The notes beneath the pieces are model-generated. The model was not told the origin of the DNA, ran no database searches, and worked only from the letters and a program-made list of their open reading frames with translations. From contig NZ_BSTD01000003.1 of assembly GCF_030269325.1 (NCBI RefSeq), forward strand, positions 868,001-932,000: a stretch of DNA of 64,000 bases. Reading direction: 5' to 3'. The stretch comes from Amycolatopsis sp. NBRC 101858 (lineage in GTDB: Bacteria; Actinomycetota; Actinomycetes; Mycobacteriales; Pseudonocardiaceae). A program made the translations under genes and the position numbers. This document shows positions 17,563 through 25,585 of this stretch, piece by piece (the first letter of the stretch is position 1; every line of letters starts with the position of its first letter).

Positions 17563-18828
17563 ATGACCGCAACCCTCGGCACGACCTCCACCACGAAGAC
17601 CCCGGATCTCGGTCCGGCCGTCGAACTGGTGTCGAAGGAAGAGGGCCACCGGCAGCCGCTCGCCCCGGAGTTCGTCTCCGCCGAGGACTTCTCGCCGCTC
17701 GAGGTCGCCTACGACTTCGGCCGCGTCCGCCGCGAAGACATCGAGGCCGGCCCCAAGAACATCTGGCGCTACAAGAAGCTCCTCCCGGTTCCGTCCAACG
17801 TCGAAGAGATCCCGAACACCGAGCCCGGCGCGACCCGGCTCATCCGCGCCGACCGCCTCGCCAAGGAGCTCGGCCTCAAGCGCCTCTGGGTCAAGGACGA
17901 CACCGGCAACCCGACGCACTCGTTCAAGGACCGCGTCGTCGCCGTCGCGTTGGCCGCGGCCCGCGAGTTCGGGTTCGAGGTGCTCGCCTGTCCCTCGACC
18001 GGCAACCTGGCCAACGCGACGGCCGCCGCCGCGGCCCGTGCGGGCTGGCGGTCGGTCGTGCTGATCCCGAAGACCCTCGAGCGCGCCAAGATCCTCACCA
18101 CCGCGGTCTACGACGGCGACCTCATCGCCGTCGACGGCAACTACGACGACGTCAACCGCCTCGCCACCGAGCTCGCCGGCGAGCACCCGAAGTGGGCGTT
18201 CGTGAACGTGAACGTCCGGCCGTACTACTCCGAAGGCTCGAAGACGCTGGCCTTCGAGGTCGCCGAGCAGCTCGGCTGGCGCATCCCGCCGCAGATCGTC
18301 GTGCCGATCGCCTCCGGTTCGCAGCTGACCAAGGTGGACAAGGGTTTCCGCGAGCTGGGCCAGCTCGGTCTCGTGGACGCCAGCCCGTACAAGGTGTTCG
18401 GTGCGCAGGCCACCGGCTGCTCGCCGGTGTCGGCCGCGTTCCGCGCCGGCCAGGACGTGGTCCAGCCGGTGAAGCCGGACACGATCGCCCGCTCGCTCGC
18501 GATCGGCAACCCGGCCGACGGCCCGTACGTGCTCGACATCGTCAACCGCACCGGCGGCTCGATCGAGGACGTCAGCGACGAAGAGGTCGTCGAAGGCATC
18601 CGGCTGCTGGCCCGCACCGAAGGCATCTTCACCGAGACCGCGGGCGGGGTCACCGTCGCGACGGCGAAGAAGCTGATCGAGACGGGCAAGCTCGACCCGG
18701 ACGCCGAGACGGTGCTGCTGATCACCGGCGACGGCCTCAAGACCCTCGACGCGATCGAGAACCACGTCGGCCCGAAGGCGACCGTGCCGCCGTCGGCCAA
18801 GGCCGTGAACGAGGCGCTCGGCTACTGA
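17563..18828 (+). CDS. thrC: Threonine synthase
   Basis: This 421-residue PLP enzyme converts O-phosphohomoserine to threonine. Lys122 in THSFKDRVVAVAL is the Schiff-base lysine. CPSTGNLANATAAAAARAGW is the phosphate-binding region. The length and the long N-terminal arm fit the class with about 420-residue synthases. The start is ATG 17563, 8 nt after AAAGGA. The usual partners hom and thrB are not adjacent; instead the gene stands alone behind a SAM-I riboswitch. It may be a second thrC copy in the genome, which the window cannot decide. Confidence 0.93.
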   Translation: MTATLGTTSTTKTPDLGPAVELVSKEEGHRQPLAPEFVSAEDFSPLEVAYDFGRVRREDIEAGPKNIWRYKKLLPVPSNVEEIPNTEPGATRLIRADRLAKELGLKRLWVKDDTGNPTHSFKDRVVAVALAAAREFGFEVLACPSTGNLANATAAAAARAGWRSVVLIPKTLERAKILTTAVYDGDLIAVDGNYDDVNRLATELAGEHPKWAFVNVNVRPYYSEGSKTLAFEVAEQLGWRIPPQIVVPIASGSQLTKVDKGFRELGQLGLVDASPYKVFGAQATGCSPVSAAFRAGQDVVQPVKPDTIARSLAIGNPADGPYVLDIVNRTGGSIEDVSDEEVVEGIRLLARTEGIFTETAGGVTVATAKKLIETGKLDPDAETVLLITGDGLKTLDAIENHVGPKATVPPSAKAVNEALGY

Positions 18829-18835
18829 CGTCCGG

Positions 18836-18863
18836 CCGGGGCGGGCTTCGCCGCCCGCCCCGG
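18836..18863 (+). terminator. Terminator hairpin of thrC
   Basis: An 11-bp stem (18836-18846 with 18853-18863), TTCGCC loop, followed by TTT, 8 bp after the thrC stop. It is convergent with comEC and could serve both strands. Confidence 0.8.
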
Positions 18864-18865
18864 TT

Positions 18866-21247
18866 TCAGCGCCGAGGCGGGCCTCGCGGCTCGCCCCGCC
18901 GCGCGACCGCCGGCCCCGCCGGGTCGCCGACCACCGCGGTGTCGCCGTCCAGGTCGGTCCGGGTGACCAGGGCGCCCAGCGCCGTCAGAGTGTCCATTGT
19001 GGACTTGTTCGGGTGCCCGTAGGTGTTGCCCGCGCCCACGCTGACCAACGCCACCCGCGGCGCCACCGCCGCGAGGAACGCCGGCAGCGAATAGCGGCTG
19101 CCGTGGTGAGGCACCTTCAACACCTCCGCCTTCAGGTTTCCGATGTCCGCCAGGAGATCCGCCTGCGCCGCCAGTTCGACGTCGCCGGTCAGGAGCACCC
19201 GGCCGGCCGCGGACTGCGCCCGCAGGACGACCGAGCTGTTGTTGATCGTCGTGCCGTCCTGCTGCCCGGCCGAGCGCTCCGGCACGTAGCGCGGGCCGAG
19301 GACGTCGAGCGACAGCCCCGGCCACGCCAGCCGCTCCCCCGGGTTCAGCTCCACCAGCGGCACGCCCCACCGGCGCGCCTCCGCGGCGACCTGCCGCCAC
19401 GCCCACTCCGGCGCCCGCCCCGGGCCGACGGCGACCGCGCCGACCGCCCGGCCGTCGAAGACCGACGCCAGCCCGCCGATGTGGTCGGCGTGCAGGTGGC
19501 TCAGCACCAGCAGCGGGATCCGGTCGACCGCCAGCCGGTGCAGGCACTCGTCCACCGGCCCCGGCTCGGGCCCGGTGTCCACGACGACCGCGCGTCCCGG
19601 CTCGGCGGTCGCCAGCACGACCGCGTCGCCCTGCCCGACGTCGCACTCGACCATCGCCCAGTTCCGCGGTGGCCACGCCGGCGCGAGCACCCGGACCGGC
19701 ACGAACACCAGCAGCCCGCCGACGACCAGCACCGCCATCACCAGCCGCACGCGCCGGTGCCGGGCAGCGAGCACCAGCACCACCAGCACGGCGGCGGCGA
19801 GCAGCCCGCCCGCCCAGCCGCCGGGCCACGCGACGACCGCGCCGGGAGCCCGCGCACCGTGGCGCGCCACGGTGATCAGCCACCGGGCCTCCGGGTCGGC
19901 GAGGTGCACCAGGACCTTCCCGGCGCCCGGCCACCAGGGACCGAGCACCGTCGCCAGCACGCCGAGCACCGTCGCCGGGGCGACCACGGGCGCGGCGAGG
20001 ACGTTGGTCAGCACCGAAACCAGGCTCACCGTGCCCGCCATGCCCGCGAGGACCGGCGCCGTCACGACGAAGGCGGCCAGCGGGATCGCCAGTCCTTCGG
20101 CGAACCCCGGCGGGACGCCGCGACGAGCCAGCGCGGCGGCCCAGCGGGGCGCGATGAGAACCAGCCCGGCGGTGGCGAACACCGACAGCGCGAACCCGAA
20201 GTCCGTCGCCAGCGCCGGATCCGTCACCACCAGCACGCACACCGCGAACGCCAGTGCGGGCAACGCCGAGCCGCGCTTGCCCAACGCCAGAGCCAGCAAC
20301 GCGACCGCCGCCATCACCCCGGCCCGCAGCACGCTCGGCTCCGGCCCGACCAGGACGAGGAACCCCGCCAGGCAGGTGCCGGCCGCCACCGCCGAGAGGC
20401 GGGGCCCGAGCCGCAGCAACCGCAGCAGGAGCAGGACCGCGCCACACACCACAGCGAGGTTTCCCCCGCTGACGGCGGTCAGATGGGTGAGCCCGGCGGT
20501 GACGAACTCCTGCTCGACCCGCGGCGACAGCCCGCTCGTGTCGCCCAGGACCAGCCCCGGCAGCAAGCCGGCCGGTTCGTCCGGCAGGACCTGGCACAGG
20601 TCGTGGAGCCCGGCACGCAGCCCGGCCGCGGTCCGCTGCCACCACGGCGCCGGCCCGAGGTCGCCCGGCGGGCCGCGTACGGACAACACCGCGACGGTCA
20701 GGTCCGATCCGCGCGGCGGCATCAGCAGGCCGCTCGCCGTCACGTCCTGGCCCGGCAGCAGCGAAACCCACTGCGCCACCGGCGCCAGCAGCAGGACGCG
20801 CCCGGACGAAGTGACCGGCCGGCCGTCGACCGACGCCGTGCGGACGTCGGCCGCCAGCACGACCGACCGGGCACCGGCCTGCTGGTCGGCGTAACCCGCA
20901 CCGCGCACGGGCTTCGGTCGCTCGGCGACGACGACCCGCATCGACGCGGGGAGCCCGTCGGCCGCAGCCGCGCGGAGGTCGTCGTGCTGCGCGTCCCGGA
21001 TCCGCCAGGCGACCGGCCCCGCCGCGACGAGGCCCAATACCAGCAGGGCCGCCGCCGCGCCGAGCGCCCGGGGACGGCCCCGGGCCCGCCAGAGCACCAG
21101 CCCGGCCAGCACGGCCGAGGCGAGACCGGCGGCGACGGCCGTCCACCAGCCCAGCAGCAGGCCGCCGAGTGCGGCGAGCCAGCACGCCAGCGCCGCCGGG
21201 ACGAGCCGCATGTCCTGCCGGGTGTCGGTGGTGGGCAGCGAGCTCAT
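18866..21247 (-). CDS. comEC: ComEC/Rec2-family DNA-uptake channel protein
   Basis: The ATG at 21247 overlaps the comEA stop (ATGA) and gives 793 residues. N-terminal membrane helices with an OB-like loop (about 60-210) precede the Competence domain, which has many helices and the motif LTHLTAVSGGNLAVV. The C-terminal metallo-beta-lactamase domain has SHLHADHIGG near residue 580, LLTGDVE and VPHHGSRYS. ComEC moves single-stranded DNA across the membrane in transformable bacteria. In most actinobacteria transformation is unproven, so the function here is by homology. Confidence 0.9.
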   Translation of the reverse strand: MSSLPTTDTRQDMRLVPAALACWLAALGGLLLGWWTAVAAGLASAVLAGLVLWRARGRPRALGAAAALLVLGLVAAGPVAWRIRDAQHDDLRAAAADGLPASMRVVVAERPKPVRGAGYADQQAGARSVVLAADVRTASVDGRPVTSSGRVLLLAPVAQWVSLLPGQDVTASGLLMPPRGSDLTVAVLSVRGPPGDLGPAPWWQRTAAGLRAGLHDLCQVLPDEPAGLLPGLVLGDTSGLSPRVEQEFVTAGLTHLTAVSGGNLAVVCGAVLLLLRLLRLGPRLSAVAAGTCLAGFLVLVGPEPSVLRAGVMAAVALLALALGKRGSALPALAFAVCVLVVTDPALATDFGFALSVFATAGLVLIAPRWAAALARRGVPPGFAEGLAIPLAAFVVTAPVLAGMAGTVSLVSVLTNVLAAPVVAPATVLGVLATVLGPWWPGAGKVLVHLADPEARWLITVARHGARAPGAVVAWPGGWAGGLLAAAVLVVLVLAARHRRVRLVMAVLVVGGLLVFVPVRVLAPAWPPRNWAMVECDVGQGDAVVLATAEPGRAVVVDTGPEPGPVDECLHRLAVDRIPLLVLSHLHADHIGGLASVFDGRAVGAVAVGPGRAPEWAWRQVAAEARRWGVPLVELNPGERLAWPGLSLDVLGPRYVPERSAGQQDGTTINNSSVVLRAQSAAGRVLLTGDVELAAQADLLADIGNLKAEVLKVPHHGSRYSLPAFLAAVAPRVALVSVGAGNTYGHPNKSTMDTLTALGALVTRTDLDGDTAVVGDPAGPAVARRGEPRGPPRR

Positions 21248-21963
21248 CCGACCATCACCTGCTCGCGCAGCTTTTCGAACTTGCTTTCCCCGATGCCGCT
21301 GACATCGCGCAGTTGCTCGACCTTCGAGAAGCCGCCGTGCTCGGTGCGCCACTGGACGATCCGCTGGGCCGTCACCTCGCCGACGCCCGGCAGGGTGTCC
21401 AGCTGGTCCGCGCTCGCCGCGTTGAGGTCGACCCTGGCGCCCGCCGGAGCACCGTCGGCCACGGCGGCCGGCGCCGGGATCCCGACCGCGAGCTGTTCCC
21501 CGTCGGTCACCCGGCGGGCGAGGTTGAGCGCGCTCAGGTCCGCGCCGGGCTCGGCGCCGCCCGCGGCCCGCAGCACGTCCGCGACGCGGGCGCCCTGGAC
21601 CACGGTGACGAGGCCGGGCGACCGGACGCGGCCGATCACGCTGACGACCAGACCGGCCTGCGGTGCGGCGCGGGCCGATGCTTCGCTCGCCGGTTTCGCG
21701 CTGGGCAGCGCGGGTGGTGGCTCGGGTACCGGCGGGCCGCCGAAGAGCGCGACCGAACCGAGGACGATCACCACGACCGACAGGAGGACACCGGCGAACG
21801 CCCACCGGCGACGGCCGGCACCGGCCGGGCCGCCCGGCAGCCAGCGCCGGACCAGCCGGCCGCCGGGCCCGACCGTGCTCTCGTCGGGCGAGAGCTGGTC
21901 GGCCAGCCAGGCGAGCCGGTCGTTGACGGGAGGGCCCGGATCCCGGGCGGGCTGCTCGAACAC
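21244..21963 (-). CDS. comEA: ComEA-family helix-hairpin-helix DNA-binding protein
   Basis: From GTG 21963 the protein has 239 residues; a TTG at 22026 would add 21, and the true start is uncertain because neither has a clear ribosome-binding site. One membrane helix lies at about 60-80 (WAFAGVLLSVVVIVLGSVAL). A SLBB-like segment follows (VSVIGRVRSPGLVTVVQGARV). The C-terminal double HhH domain reads VDLNAASADQLDTLPGVGEVTAQRI and FSKVEQLRDVSGIGESKFEKL. It should bind incoming DNA at the outer face for the ComEC channel. It overlaps comEC by an ATGA. Confidence 0.9.
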   Translation of the reverse strand: MFEQPARDPGPPVNDRLAWLADQLSPDESTVGPGGRLVRRWLPGGPAGAGRRRWAFAGVLLSVVVIVLGSVALFGGPPVPEPPPALPSAKPASEASARAAPQAGLVVSVIGRVRSPGLVTVVQGARVADVLRAAGGAEPGADLSALNLARRVTDGEQLAVGIPAPAAVADGAPAGARVDLNAASADQLDTLPGVGEVTAQRIVQWRTEHGGFSKVEQLRDVSGIGESKFEKLREQVMVG

Positions 21964-22158
21964 ACGATCGACGTTAGGGCTCGCGGGGCGGCGTCCGACA
22001 GGGGTGCCGCCGCGTCCTGTGGACAACCGGGGTGATGTGGACGGATCCGCCCCGCCCGGGCCGGGACCGGCCGTTTCCGTCGTACCCGGGTGGCATCCTG
22101 GAGGGTTCGGCGCGCCGTCGGCCGCCCGGGTGCCCGAAGGGAACGTTCCCGCGGCGCA

Positions 22159-23016
22159 CTAGCCGCGCGAGGGAACCGTCCGCTGCACGACCACGCCGAG
22201 CACACCGGGCCCGGTGTGGGCCCCGATCACCGCCCCCAGCTCGGAAACCACGCAGCCCGCCGAGCGCGGCACGGCCTCTTCCAGCCGGTTCGCCAGCTCG
22301 ACCGCCCGCTCCGGCGAAGCGAGGTGGTGGACGGCCAGTTCGACGTCGTCGTCCCGCGCGGCCTGGGCGGCGAGCTCGACCAGCCGCGCGAGCGCCCGGT
22401 TCATGGTGCGGACCTTCTCCAGCGGCAGGATCCGGCCTTCGGACATGTGCAGCACCGGCTTCACTGCCAGCGCCGTGCCGAGCAGCGCGGCCGCCGGGCC
22501 GATCCGGCCGCCGCGGCGCAGGTGGTCGAGGGTTTCCACGACGAACAACGTCGACGAGCACCCGGCCGCAGTCACGGCCGCGGCCTCGACTTCCGCCGCC
22601 GGAGCCCCGTCCGCGGCAGCCGAAGCGGCGTGCAGCGCGGCGAACCCGAGCCCCATCGCGGTGGTGCGCGAGTCGACCACGCGGACCCGGTCCGGCCCGA
22701 CCTCCTGCGCCGCCAGCACCGCCGCTTCCCAAGTGCCCGACAGCTCGCGCGACAGGTGCACCGAAACGATCGAATCGGCGCCGTCGGCGAGCGCCGCGCG
22801 GTACTCCTTCACGAACTCCGTGGGCGTCGGCCGGGACGTCGTGACGATCTTGCGCTGGCTCATCGCCTCGGCGACCGCCGCCGGGCCGGTCTCGACGCCG
22901 TCGAGGGAGACCACGCCGTCGACCAGGACGTGCAGCGGCACCACCCGGACCGCGTGCCGTTCGGCGAAGCCCTCCGGCAGGTGGGCGGTGGAATCCGTGA
23001 CTACGGCGACCGACAC
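22159..23016 (-). CDS. DegV-family fatty-acid-binding protein
   Basis: This 285-residue protein starts with GTG. The N-terminal VAVVTDSTAHLPEGFAERHAVRVVPLHVLVDG and the TSRPTPTEFVKEY and VHLSRELSGTWEAA segments are the DegV ligand pocket; VVDSRTTAMGLGFAALHA follows. FakB/DegV proteins bind a fatty acid for the FakA kinase. The position next to octT and gpgP matches Rv2417c. It lies 4 bp after octT on the same strand, so it is in that operon. Confidence 0.92.
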   Translation of the reverse strand: MSVAVVTDSTAHLPEGFAERHAVRVVPLHVLVDGVVSLDGVETGPAAVAEAMSQRKIVTTSRPTPTEFVKEYRAALADGADSIVSVHLSRELSGTWEAAVLAAQEVGPDRVRVVDSRTTAMGLGFAALHAASAAADGAPAAEVEAAAVTAAGCSSTLFVVETLDHLRRGGRIGPAAALLGTALAVKPVLHMSEGRILPLEKVRTMNRALARLVELAAQAARDDDVELAVHHLASPERAVELANRLEEAVPRSAGCVVSELGAVIGAHTGPGVLGVVVQRTVPSRG

Positions 23017-23020
23017 GCCG

Positions 23021-23749
23021 TCAGCCTACGTGGCCGGGGGCCAGCACCGGCGCCATCAACACGGACATCGCGTCGCCCACGGAAGCGTGTCCCTGCCAGC
23101 CCCAGTGCATGCCGTCCGGGTTGCCTTCGCCGCTCAGGACGTGCTCTCCGACAACGGCTTCGAGGTCCAGCAACGGAACTCCCGCCCGCGCGCCCCAGGC
23201 CGCCATCGCGGCGGTGGCGCCGGGCCTCGCGGTGTGGACGCCCCCGTAGGCGGCCGCCCGGTGCACCGAGGGCAGCATGCTGAAGATCGGCAGATCGGGG
23301 CGCAGCACGCGCAGCGCACCCACCGCCGTGTCGAGGTACTGCACGGTGAGCTTGGCCGGCAGCACCACGGGACGGCCGCGGAACGCGACCGAAAGCCGGG
23401 GCTGCGCGGCCAGGTAAGCCTGGCGCACCACGCGACGCACCGGGTCGGGACGCAGGTACTTCAACCCCGTGCGCAGGTAGGTCGGCAACGGCGAAGGCAG
23501 CGTGTCCATGCTGCCGACCGCCAGCACGACCGCGTCGACGTGGTGCAGATCGGCCCAGACCCGCGGGTCGCCGGTCAGCGACCACCAGGCGTCCCGGGCG
23601 GTCCAGCCGATCCCGGCGACCAGGTCGGCGGTGCCGCCCAGCGCGGCGGCGGCCACGTTGGGCCACAGCCGCGGCTCGTCGGCGGCGCAGGGTCCTTCGG
23701 GACCGTGAAAGCTCAGCGAATCGCCGAACACGAGCAGGCGCGGCCCCAT
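23021..23749 (-). CDS. octT: Diglucosylglycerate octanoyltransferase (SGNH family)
   Basis: The 242-residue SGNH-fold protein has the nucleophile block VFGDSLSFHG at its N-terminus and the distal catalytic Asp-x-x-His in PDGMHWGWQGH at its C-terminus. Sequence and gene order (degV, this gene, gpgP, rsfS, nadD) match mycobacterial Rv2418c, OctT, which octanoylates diglucosylglycerate at the start of methylglucose lipopolysaccharide synthesis. That polymer regulates fatty-acid synthase in mycobacteria. The assignment rests on synteny plus fold; a generic GDSL esterase is the alternative. It lies 3 bp from gpgP. Confidence 0.82.
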   Translation of the reverse strand: MGPRLLVFGDSLSFHGPEGPCAADEPRLWPNVAAAALGGTADLVAGIGWTARDAWWSLTGDPRVWADLHHVDAVVLAVGSMDTLPSPLPTYLRTGLKYLRPDPVRRVVRQAYLAAQPRLSVAFRGRPVVLPAKLTVQYLDTAVGALRVLRPDLPIFSMLPSVHRAAAYGGVHTARPGATAAMAAWGARAGVPLLDLEAVVGEHVLSGEGNPDGMHWGWQGHASVGDAMSVLMAPVLAPGHVG

Positions 23750-23752
23750 CGG

Positions 23753-24367
23753 CTAGCCGTGCATCCCCGCGTTGTAGGCCTGCAGCCGCCACTTCCCGTC
23801 GCGCGCGCCCAGCTCGACCCAGTGGCAGTTCGAGATCCCGCCGAGCGACGGCCAGACCTCCACCGGCAGGTTCAGCAGCCGCGCGGTGAGCGCGGTGATC
23901 AACCCGCCGTGCGCGGCCAGCAGCACGGTGTCGCCCACCGAGGAGTTGGCCTGCTGCAGGTCGGTGACCACTTCGCTCGCGCGGTCGGCGACGTCGAGGC
24001 GGTTCTCGCCGCCGGGGGGCGCCCACGTCGCGTCCTTGCGCCAGCGGTCGCGCTCACCCGGGTAGGCCTCGTCGACCTCCGCGCCGGTGAGCCCTTGCCA
24101 GTCGCCGAGGTGCGTCTCGCGCAGGCGCTTGTCGATCCGCAGCGGGACGCCGATCGCGTCGGTGAGCACGGTGGCCGTGTCGGTCGCGCGGCGCAGGTCG
24201 GACGCGATGACGAGGTCCGGGGAGAACCGGGCCAGTGCGGGAACCGCGAACCGGGCCTGGTTCCAGCCGCGCGGGGTCAGCGCCGAGTCGAGGTGACCCT
24301 GCATCCGCCCGGCGGCGTTGTAGTCCGTCTCGCCGTGGCGCCAGAGCACGAGCCGCCGCGGGCTCAC
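23753..24367 (-). CDS. gpgP: Glucosyl-3-phosphoglycerate phosphatase (histidine phosphatase family)
   Basis: The GTG at 24367 overlaps the rsfS stop in a GTGA and gives 204 residues. LVLWRHGETDYNAAGRMQG contains the phospho-accepting histidine; SDLRRATDTATVL, ETHLGDWQGLTGAEV and LLAAHGGLITAL complete the phosphoglycerate-mutase-like active site. By synteny it equals Rv2419c (GpgP), which removes phosphate from glucosyl-3-phosphoglycerate to give glucosylglycerate, the step feeding OctT. Operon overlap with rsfS and close spacing to octT indicate coupled expression. Confidence 0.87.
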   Translation of the reverse strand: MSPRRLVLWRHGETDYNAAGRMQGHLDSALTPRGWNQARFAVPALARFSPDLVIASDLRRATDTATVLTDAIGVPLRIDKRLRETHLGDWQGLTGAEVDEAYPGERDRWRKDATWAPPGGENRLDVADRASEVVTDLQQANSSVGDTVLLAAHGGLITALTARLLNLPVEVWPSLGGISNCHWVELGARDGKWRLQAYNAGMHG

Positions 24368-24759
24368 GGGACGTCCGGGTCCTCGTCGGCGGGCTGCTCC
24401 TCGAGACCGGCCACCTCGATGCGCGGGCAGTCCTTCCACAGCCGCTCGAGGCCGTAGAACGTGCGCTCCTCGACGTGCTGGACGTGCACGACGACGTCGA
24501 CGTAGTCCAGGAGGACCCAGCGGCCCTCGCGGGCGCCTTCGCGGCGGACCGGCTTGTGCCCGCTCTCCCGCAGCTTCTCCTCGACGTTGTCGACGATCGC
24601 GCCGACCAGGCGCTCGTTGGACGCGGAGGCGATGACGAAGGCGTCGGTGATGACGAGCTGCTCGGACACGTCCAGCACGACGACGTCGCTGGCCTTCTTG
24701 TCCGCCGCCGCGTGTGCGGCCGCTACGGCCAGCTCTCGTGCCTCGGACGTGGCTGCCAC
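24364..24759 (-). CDS. rsfS: Ribosome silencing factor
   Basis: This 131-residue protein belongs to the Iojap/RsfS family: VVLDVSEQLVITDAFVIASASNERLVGAIVDNVEEKLRESG and VLLDYVDVVVHVQHVEERTFYGLERLW are conserved. It binds L14 and blocks subunit joining under nutrient limitation. It is second in the nadD-rsfS-gpgP-octT-degV series. The start is GTG with GGAGCA upstream. The acidic C-terminal tail (EEQPADEDPD) is longer than in Escherichia coli. Confidence 0.94.
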   Translation of the reverse strand: MAATSEARELAVAAAHAAADKKASDVVVLDVSEQLVITDAFVIASASNERLVGAIVDNVEEKLRESGHKPVRREGAREGRWVLLDYVDVVVHVQHVEERTFYGLERLWKDCPRIEVAGLEEQPADEDPDVP

Positions 24760-24818
24760 GGTGCTCCTTCACAGATCGGGTTCGCCCGAGAAGAGTACCC
24801 GCCGCGACCAGCGGCGCT

Positions 24819-25412
24819 TCAGTCGCTCTTCCGGTAGAGATCCTTCTTGGTGATGTAGCGGACCACGCCGTCGGGGACGAGGTACCAGACCGGCTCCCCG
24901 CGTTCGACGCGGTCGCGGCAGCCGGTCGACGAGATCGCCATCGCGGTGACCTCGACGAGGCTCACCTTGCCGCTGGGCAGGTGGTGCGAATTGAGCCGGT
25001 AGCCGGGCCGGGTGACGCCGATGAAGTGCGCGAAGTCGAACAGCTCGTCGGCCTTGTGCCAGGTCAGGATCTGCTCGAGCGCGTCGGCGCCGGTGATGAA
25101 GAAGAGCTGGTCCTCGGGGTACTCGGCGTGGAGGTCGCGCAGGGTGTCGACGGTGTAGGTCTGGCCGGCGCGGTCGATGTCGACGCGGCTGACCGAGAAC
25201 ACCGGGTTGGACGCGGTCGCGATGACCGTCATCAGGTAGCGGTCCTCGGCCTTGGTCACCTGGCGGCTGGTCTTCTGCCAGGGCTGGCCGGTGGGGACGA
25301 AGATCACTTCGTCGAGCCCGAACCGGGACTGGACCTCACTGGCCGCGACGAGGTGGCCGTGGTGCACGGGGTCGAACGTGCCGCCCATGACCCCGATCCG
25401 CCGTGGTGACAT
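24819..25412 (-). CDS. nadD: Nicotinate-nucleotide adenylyltransferase
   Basis: At 197 residues, the protein begins RIGVMGGTFDPVHHGHLVAASEV, with the HxGH nucleotidyltransferase motif, and carries FVPTGQPWQK, FITGADALEQILTWHKADEL and the C-terminal ISSTGCRDRVERGE. It forms nicotinate adenine dinucleotide from nicotinate mononucleotide and ATP. ATG 25412 is chosen because it begins the conserved domain. It heads the five-gene minus-strand operon; the divergent gap toward recQ holds a CRP-type site and a long palindrome. Confidence 0.96.
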   Translation of the reverse strand: MSPRRIGVMGGTFDPVHHGHLVAASEVQSRFGLDEVIFVPTGQPWQKTSRQVTKAEDRYLMTVIATASNPVFSVSRVDIDRAGQTYTVDTLRDLHAEYPEDQLFFITGADALEQILTWHKADELFDFAHFIGVTRPGYRLNSHHLPSGKVSLVEVTAMAISSTGCRDRVERGEPVWYLVPDGVVRYITKKDLYRKSD

Positions 25413-25485
25413 GACCCGGGAGCCTATACATCGCGCGCGCGGGACGCCGGGTGCTCTGCGCCACCTCGCCCGACCGGGCAACGGA

Positions 25486-25501
25486 TGTGATTCAGGTCAC
25501 A
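25486..25501. promoter_or_regulatory. CRP/GlxR-type binding site
   Basis: TGTGATTCAGGTCACA is an exact match to TGTGA-N6-TCACA, the consensus of CRP-type regulators including actinobacterial Crp/GlxR. It lies 73 bp upstream of nadD and 84 bp upstream of the recQ start, so it could serve either promoter. Confidence 0.7.
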
Positions 25502-25515
25502 TAACCACCCGTATT

Positions 25516-25540
25516 CGTCGCGAACGGTCCGTTCGCGACG
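25516..25540. promoter_or_regulatory. Perfect 25-bp inverted repeat upstream of recQ-like gene
   Basis: The 12-bp arm CGTCGCGAACGG (25516-25527) and its exact complement (25529-25540) flank a single T. It lies 45 bp upstream of the helicase start and 14 bp from the CRP-type site. Its centre contains CGAAC-N5-GTTCG, close to the actinobacterial LexA box but with one extra base, so LexA binding is doubtful. A dedicated repressor site is the simplest reading. Confidence 0.6.
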
Positions 25541-25585
25541 CCGCCGATTCCCGGATCGTCGGTGCCATGGGGTAGACGTGGGGAC

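Noticed and set aside
21964..22158. Small gene between comEA and degV
   Set aside because: No frame with a credible start and ribosome-binding site is found; the gap probably contains the comEA-comEC promoter.
25521..25535. LexA (SOS) box upstream of recQ
   Set aside because: The half-sites CGAAC and GTTCG are there, but the spacing is five bases rather than four, so it does not fit the actinobacterial SOS box.
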